The translations under genes were made by a program, and so were the position numbers. 8,169 nt of DNA. Origin: Dehalococcoidia bacterium. GTDB lineage: Bacteria > Chloroflexota > Dehalococcoidia > UBA2979. Shown here in pieces: positions 4,386 to 8,169 of this stretch. Every line of letters starts with the position of its first letter. Positions within the stretch are counted from its first letter, which is position 1. The stretch lies in assembly GCA_018700215.1 (NCBI GenBank), contig JABIST010000275.1:1-8169 (forward strand), written 5' to 3'. A model generated the notes under the pieces. That model searched no databases and had not been told where the DNA came from. It saw nothing but the letters and a program-made list of their open reading frames with translations.

Positions 4386-6326
4386 CTACTGCTCGCGGAG
4401 GCGGTAGCCGGTGCCGCGGACGGTTTCGATGAGGGAGGCGTGGGGGCCGAGCTTGGCGCGGAGGGCGCGGATGGCGACGGCATCGACGTTGCTGTCACCG
4501 GTGTAGCGGTAGCCCCAGATCGCCTCGACGAGGTCGGCGTGGCTGACGGCCTGGCCGCGCCGCTCGATGAGGTAGCGCATCACATCGAGTTCGAGCGGGG
4601 TGAGCGGGATGCGCTGGCCATCGAGGATGAGCTGGCGGGCGGTTTCGTCGAGCATGGAGCTGGGGTCGATACCGAGTTCGCGGGCGAGCAGGCGCGACAT
4701 CCATCCATCGACGGAGCCGGGGCCGAAGTGTGTGACCTTGGAGTAGAGCGGTTGGCCATCGAGCTGGATGGAAGCGCCGAGCAGATCGCGGAAGCCCAGC
4801 TCGACCAACGCAGATTCGTAGACGGCGAAGTCGTGCTGGGCGACATAGACGTGGCCGATATGCGGGCGCATGGCCATGTATGAACGTTTGCAGTCGATCC
4901 AGCAGAGCCCCTGCACCTCGCCCGGGGCCTCGCCATCGAGCGACATCCAACGACGAAGGAGGAACGCGGGCGTATCCGCGTCGTCCGATGCAGCCAGGTC
5001 CTGTAGCCAGAGAGCGAGCACGGGGTCGCGCTGGGCGAGCTCGTCGCTCACCTCGTTTGATGCGATGGACCAGCGGAAGCCGACGACATCGCCATGTTGA
5101 TCGCGCGTGACCATGAAGAGGTCTGGACGCAGCTCGATCCAGGCGTCGAGGACGGCCGTCGATTCGGGGCCATCGATGTCGAGCGAGATACGGCGAACGG
5201 CGGGGAGATCGTGCGGTGTTGCTGGTTCGATGACGATGGTCTGGGCGGTGCTGGGGAAGAAGCCCTCACGCAAGATCGGGTTCTGCAGGAGATAGAGGAT
5301 GTCGGCGGTGTAGCGCCAGAGTTCGGTGATGCCAACGCCACGTGACTCCGCCTGGAGGTGGCGCCACGCCGCACGTCGTAGTTCACGATGGCGGGCGGGA
5401 TTGGCGCCTCGCAATCGGGCGGAGATCGCTTCCTTGGCGACCTCGTTGAACGCGAGACCATCGTGGGTGTTGCGAACGAACGGCAGGGCCTCGAGCCGAC
5501 GGTAGGCATCTTCGGCGGCGTCCGCGCCAAGTTGCTCAGTGAGCAGCGGCAGGGTGACGCGACGGGTGACGGAGGCTGCTTCGAGGGCGGCGAGTGATCG
5601 GCGATCACGCACGGAATCAAGGTAGAACCCGGTGAGACCGCTGGCGACGCCGGCGGTCGCGGCGTCCTCGATGGAGGTGGCCGGCTGATCGCGTAGCGCG
5701 CTGGACGCCAGGGTCAGCGCCAGGGGGTGGCCGCGCGCGATCGCGTTGAGGCGATGCGCTGCTTCGGTTTCAACGCCGCTTGTGCCGAGCAGCTCCAGCG
5801 CCTCTGAGTCATTGAGCGGATCGAGTTCGATCACGGAGAGCGCGCTCTGCCAGCGTGGGTCGTAGCGCCACGGACTGGTCGGTTCGTAGCGACTGGCGAT
5901 GAGGACGCGAACGCCCTCTGGCAGACGCGGGATCAACTCGGCGCGAACCCAAGGGTCGATCAGGCCCCAAGCTTCATAGCCATCGAGCACCATGAGTGCG
6001 GGCGACGGGAGTTGGGAGAGCGCTTGCGGCAGCTGATCGATGGTGCCTATGGGGGTACCAGATGAGCGCGCGATGGCATCGAGCACGCCGATGTCTGTCG
6101 GCTCGATGGCACCGCAGTCGAGATCGAGGACGCAAACGCCGTCAGCACGGGCGCGAGTCACTACCTCGACGAGCAGTTCAGATTTGCCGATGCCGGGAAT
6201 GCCGTGGACGAAGGTGGCTACCGTGCCGGCACCTCGGGCGAACTCGACGAGTTGATCGACGAGCAGGCCGCGGCCGACGAAGCGGCTACGTTCCTCTTCG
6301 AGGCGGGTGGCCAGGGTCTCGACCAT
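4386..6326 (-). CDS. STAND-type ATPase / GNAT-like / winged-helix transcriptional regulator
   Basis: I choose the ATG at 6326 because GAGGAG lies 6 bases before it (646 residues); a GTG at 6377 adds 17 residues but has no ribosome-binding site. Numbered from the ATG, the N-terminal ATPase has Walker A GIPGIGKS (about 42-49), Walker B ALMVLD (110-115), VLIASRYEP (141-149) and GHPLAL (199-204), as in AP-ATPase/NB-ARC-like signal proteins. Residues about 364-520 look like a GNAT fold (IEPATPHDLPAVRRI at the start, VYESALVELGF at the end) but lack a clear acetyl-CoA glycine loop, so it may sense a ligand rather than acetylate. Residues about 565-645 are an OmpR/PhoB winged helix (LTPLELDVMRYL, DLVEAIWG, VDAVAIRALRAKLG, VRGTGYRL). 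There is no receiver domain. It follows the YdhR-like gene by 60 bases in one operon and probably binds the repeated promoter element. Confidence 0.85.
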   Translation of the reverse strand: MVETLATRLEEERSRFVGRGLLVDQLVEFARGAGTVATFVHGIPGIGKSELLVEVVTRARADGVCVLDLDCGAIEPTDIGVLDAIARSSGTPIGTIDQLPQALSQLPSPALMVLDGYEAWGLIDPWVRAELIPRLPEGVRVLIASRYEPTSPWRYDPRWQSALSVIELDPLNDSEALELLGTSGVETEAAHRLNAIARGHPLALTLASSALRDQPATSIEDAATAGVASGLTGFYLDSVRDRRSLAALEAASVTRRVTLPLLTEQLGADAAEDAYRRLEALPFVRNTHDGLAFNEVAKEAISARLRGANPARHRELRRAAWRHLQAESRGVGITELWRYTADILYLLQNPILREGFFPSTAQTIVIEPATPHDLPAVRRISLDIDGPESTAVLDAWIELRPDLFMVTRDQHGDVVGFRWSIASNEVSDELAQRDPVLALWLQDLAASDDADTPAFLLRRWMSLDGEAPGEVQGLCWIDCKRSYMAMRPHIGHVYVAQHDFAVYESALVELGFRDLLGASIQLDGQPLYSKVTHFGPGSVDGWMSRLLARELGIDPSSMLDETARQLILDGQRIPLTPLELDVMRYLIERRGQAVSHADLVEAIWGYRYTGDSNVDAVAIRALRAKLGPHASLIETVRGTGYRLREQ

Positions 6327-6332
6327 GGGCGG

Positions 6333-6338
6333 CTCCTC
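6333..6338 (-). promoter_or_regulatory. Ribosome-binding site deciding the regulator start
   Basis: GAGGAG on the minus strand stands 6 bases before the ATG at 6326. The upstream GTG at 6377, only 9 bases after the stop of the preceding gene, has no comparable site, so the shorter protein is preferred. Confidence 0.6.
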
Positions 6339-6386
6339 GGCCCGGATCGAGCGTCCGTCGCCCAAGCGGATACTCACTCACGTTTG

Positions 6387-6707
6387 TTATACCGCAACGA
6401 CGCCGATCCCGTTGGTGGTTCGGGAGGCTTCTTCGAGGATTTCGAACACAGTCGATGTGATGTTCTGGACACGGGGGTCCGAGGAGAACGCAATGAACAG
6501 GTCGCTCTTCGCGAATGCCTCGATGTCGGCCTGGCTCTCCCAGACGTAGAAGCCGCCGTAGGTGTTGGTCTCGTGGTTGGCGATCCAGGTCTTGCTGATC
6601 AGGCCGTGTTGCGCGGCGATGGGTGCGGCAAGATCTTCCGTGCAGGCACGTTGGTACTCGTCCCGCGGGAAGTCCTTCAGGTTGTAGTTCACTAGCTGGG
6701 CGATCAT
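6387..6707 (-). CDS. YdhR-like small monooxygenase-fold protein (dimeric alpha/beta barrel)
   Basis: The 106-residue product resembles the YdhR family of the antibiotic-biosynthesis-monooxygenase superfamily, cofactor-less ferredoxin-like proteins that pair into an alpha/beta barrel. Evidence is the opening strand AQLVNYNL, the segment APIAAQHGLISKTWIANHET (28-47), GGFYVWESQADIEAFA (51-66) and SDLFIAFSS (68-76); the GG-x-Y-hydrophobic strand with following helix is the family's clearest mark. Length is normal. AGGA lies 9 bases before the ATG. It has no signal peptide and should be cytoplasmic. It is the first gene of an operon with the winged-helix regulator, 60 bases downstream, and is preceded by promoter element copy 2, with a predicted leader of about 30 bases. 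Its substrate is unknown; as the gene paired with the regulator it may modify or degrade the signal compound. Confidence 0.82.
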   Translation of the reverse strand: MIAQLVNYNLKDFPRDEYQRACTEDLAAPIAAQHGLISKTWIANHETNTYGGFYVWESQADIEAFAKSDLFIAFSSDPRVQNITSTVFEILEEASRTTNGIGVVAV

Positions 6708-6744
6708 GTGCGCCGTTCCTTTCGTGGTTGCTGAGTATTCGTAG

Positions 6745-6836
6745 ACGGTAGGCGCGGACGAACGTCGCTAGATGAGCGCCCGATGAGGATTCGCCCCGTT
6801 CCGCCCCCTTCGGGGGCTGGGTGACGCTTTGCGACT
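6745..6836 (-). promoter_or_regulatory. Shared promoter/operator element, copy 2
   Basis: Minus-strand order: GTCGC-AAA-GCGTC, TCACCCA, GCCCCC-GAA-GGGGGC, an 11-base insertion relative to copy 1, GAATCCTCATC, a second CTCATC 11 bp after the first (6787-6782 and 6776-6771), TAGCGAC (6770-6764), 11 bases, CC and the -10 hexamer TACCGT (6750-6745). Transcription would begin near 6738. It drives the YdhR-like gene and the regulator. The first inverted repeat differs from copy 1 at both partners of a base pair (C-G becomes G-C), so symmetry was kept while sequence changed. Confidence 0.65.
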
Positions 6837-6933
6837 GATGTGGGGCGCTTCTACCGCCGCAGCGGCCGGTGCTCGGATAGCTCGCCGAGTTCGATCCCAT
6901 CGGAGACGGCTGTGGGAACTCGACACACGGTCG

Positions 6934-8169
6934 CTAGAGCGACTCGACGAGGACTCTCGAGGCGACGAGGTCTGGGCGGGCCTCGGAGAGGCCGTGTTCT
7001 GCGAGGACGGCGGGGCCGTCTGCGCCGGGGGCGGAGGCGGGGGCACCGGGGCGGACCGGGGTGCGGGAGAGTCGCGGCGAGGGGCCGGTGGTGCGGACGC
7101 GGCCGGGGCCATCGTGGTCACGGGTGAGGCTGATGCCGCGGGTAGTGAGCCAGTCGCTTTCCATGTTCGTTTGTACGTCGAGGACGGGGTGGGCTCCGAT
7201 GCCGGCGGCGAGGAGGCGGTCGACGGCAGCGTCGACGGTGGTGGTGGCTAGAGCTGATTCGAGGGCGGCCTCGAGGTTGTCGCCGGCGGCGGTGAGGTCC
7301 AGAGCGGACAAGACAGCATCGAGCTGGGAGTCGTGGGCGCCGAGGAAGAGCCAGCCGTCGGCGGCCTGGTAGAGGCGCTGGAGCGGGGCGAAGCCGAGGG
7401 TGTCCTGGCCGCGGGGTTCGTCCCAGCGCTTGCCCTCGAAGGCTTGCATGAAGGGGGACTGGAGCAGGGTGCCGGTGTAGGCGAGGGCGGAGCGGACCTG
7501 CTGGCCGTTGCCGGTGATGTTGCGGTGGCGGAGGGCGAGCGCGACGGCGTAGGCGCCGAGGACGCCGGTGCCGTAGTCGTTGACGGGGAAGGGCTGAAGT
7601 TCGGGGCGGGTGTCGCCGAAGCGCATCTGCATGCCGGTGGCGGCCTGTGCGAGGTGCTCCCAGCCGCGGCGGTGTTCCCAGGGGCCGCCGTGTCCGTAGG
7701 CGTTGAGGCTGGCGTAGATGATGTCTGGCTTGCGGGCTCGCACCGCCTCGTAACCGACGCCGAGCCGCTCCAGCGCGCCGGCTCGGTAGTTCTGGAGGAC
7801 GACGTCTGCGTCTTCGAGCAGGCGCCAGAAGACGTCTTTGCCGGCATCGGTGGCGAGATCGAGGAGGACGCTGCGTTTGCCTCGATTGATATCGAGGTGG
7901 GCGTTGATGCCGCCTTCGCGGTTCGGGTTGTCGATCTTGATGACGTCGGCACCGAACTCGGCGAGGGTGCGGCCGCAGGTGGGGCCGGCGAGGATGATGC
8001 AGAGATCGAGGACTCGTACGCCGTCCAGCGCGCCGAGTGCGGCGAGCGGCGAAGGCGGGGCGACGGTGGGGACCTGGCGGACCAAGGCTGGATCGAGGGA
8101 TTCGGCGAGGATCGCGTCGCGGTCGGCGTCGAGGCGGGGGGCGGGACCTCGGACGGTACCGGGGGTGAG
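6934..8169 (-). CDS. Fused tandem CaiB/BaiF family III CoA-transferase (C-terminal half; N-terminus beyond right edge)
   Basis: The frame stays open to the right edge. The first 22 or so residues seen (LTPGTVRGPAPRL, then DADRDAILAES) look like the end of one CoA-transferase domain. They lead into a second full domain beginning LDGVRVLDLCIILAGP (near 8025), so this is a two-domain fusion. Further signatures are GRTLAEFGADVIKID, NRGKRSVLLDL, DADVVLQNYRAGALERLG and the glycine run NAYGHGGP. The likely catalytic aspartate, equivalent to the acyl-anhydride-forming Asp of formyl-CoA transferase, is in FPVNDYGTG at about 7576-7578. These enzymes move CoA between carboxylic acids in the cytoplasm; the substrates are not readable. 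A TTG at 8085 is an apparent but unneeded start. The tail after the domain is rich in Pro, Arg and Ala and ends SRVLVESL. The gene is 97 bases upstream of promoter element copy 2. Confidence 0.88.
   Translation of the reverse strand, partial: LTPGTVRGPAPRLDADRDAILAESLDPALVRQVPTVAPPSPLAALGALDGVRVLDLCIILAGPTCGRTLAEFGADVIKIDNPNREGGINAHLDINRGKRSVLLDLATDAGKDVFWRLLEDADVVLQNYRAGALERLGVGYEAVRARKPDIIYASLNAYGHGGPWEHRRGWEHLAQAATGMQMRFGDTRPELQPFPVNDYGTGVLGAYAVALALRHRNITGNGQQVRSALAYTGTLLQSPFMQAFEGKRWDEPRGQDTLGFAPLQRLYQAADGWLFLGAHDSQLDAVLSALDLTAAGDNLEAALESALATTTVDAAVDRLLAAGIGAHPVLDVQTNMESDWLTTRGISLTRDHDGPGRVRTTGPSPRLSRTPVRPGAPASAPGADGPAVLAEHGLSEARPDLVASRVLVESL

Noticed and set aside
3992..4498. N-terminal extension of the secreted protein frame
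   Set aside because: The extension runs through the promoter element and into the regulator gene, is rich in Ser/Pro/Arg and lacks a ribosome-binding site. The start at 3991 has GGAGG and a textbook signal peptide.
6204..6695. 163-codon plus-strand open frame across the YdhR-like and regulator genes
   Set aside because: It is antisense to two well-supported genes, with no domain or ribosome-binding site.
1..8169. CRISPR array, tRNA, rRNA, insertion sequence or phage genes
   Set aside because: No regularly spaced identical repeats with unique spacers, no cloverleaf or rRNA-like stretches, and no transposase or phage protein signatures were found. The repeats at 1654-1965 are coding.

Overview
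This is a GC-rich bacterial chromosomal window. Nearly all third codon positions are G or C, GTG/TTG/ATG starts are mixed, and ribosome-binding sites are GGAGG-like. The gene content (luciferase-like monooxygenase-fold enzyme, tandem CaiB/BaiF CoA-transferase, HDOD protein, Pro/Thr-repeat surface protein with an LP(x)NTG-type tail, and an ATPase regulator with a PhoB-type winged helix) suggests Chloroflexota (Thermomicrobia-like) or a deep-branching actinobacterium. That placement is a guess from gene style, not a proof.

Layout. (1) 1-782, minus: an HDOD signalling protein that runs off the left edge. (2) 783-1239: a divergent intergenic region with two perfect inverted repeats and a possible SHOCT-like relic. 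(3) 1240-2190, plus: a secreted, C-terminally anchored protein with a long Pro/Thr repeat, probably starting slightly upstream at a non-canonical codon. (4) 2312-3241, plus: a luciferase-like flavin/F420 oxidoreductase. (5) 3242-3460: a convergent intergenic region with two hairpins. (6) 3461-3991, minus: a small secreted protein of unknown family. (7) 4386-6326, minus: a regulator joining a STAND-type ATPase, a GNAT-like middle region and an OmpR/PhoB winged helix. (8) 6387-6707, minus: a YdhR-like small monooxygenase-fold protein. (9) 6934-8169, minus: the C-terminal half of a fused tandem family III CoA-transferase that runs off the right edge.

The main result is a promoter-like element of about 80-90 bp present twice, at 4060-4140 and 6745-6836, both on the minus strand. 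One copy lies directly upstream of the YdhR-like gene/regulator operon and the other directly upstream of the secreted protein gene. The copies share, in order, a small GAA-loop inverted repeat whose stem is kept by a compensatory change, TCACCCA, a C5/G5 inverted repeat, GAATCCTCATC, a second CTCATY exactly 11 bp later, TAGCGAC, and a TAnnnT -10 hexamer at identical spacing. Direct repeats one helical turn apart beside the -35 region are the arrangement used by PhoB/OmpR winged helices, the DNA-binding domain carried by the regulator between the two copies. I infer a compact autoregulated module: the regulator controls its own operon and the secreted protein. The signal it senses is unknown.
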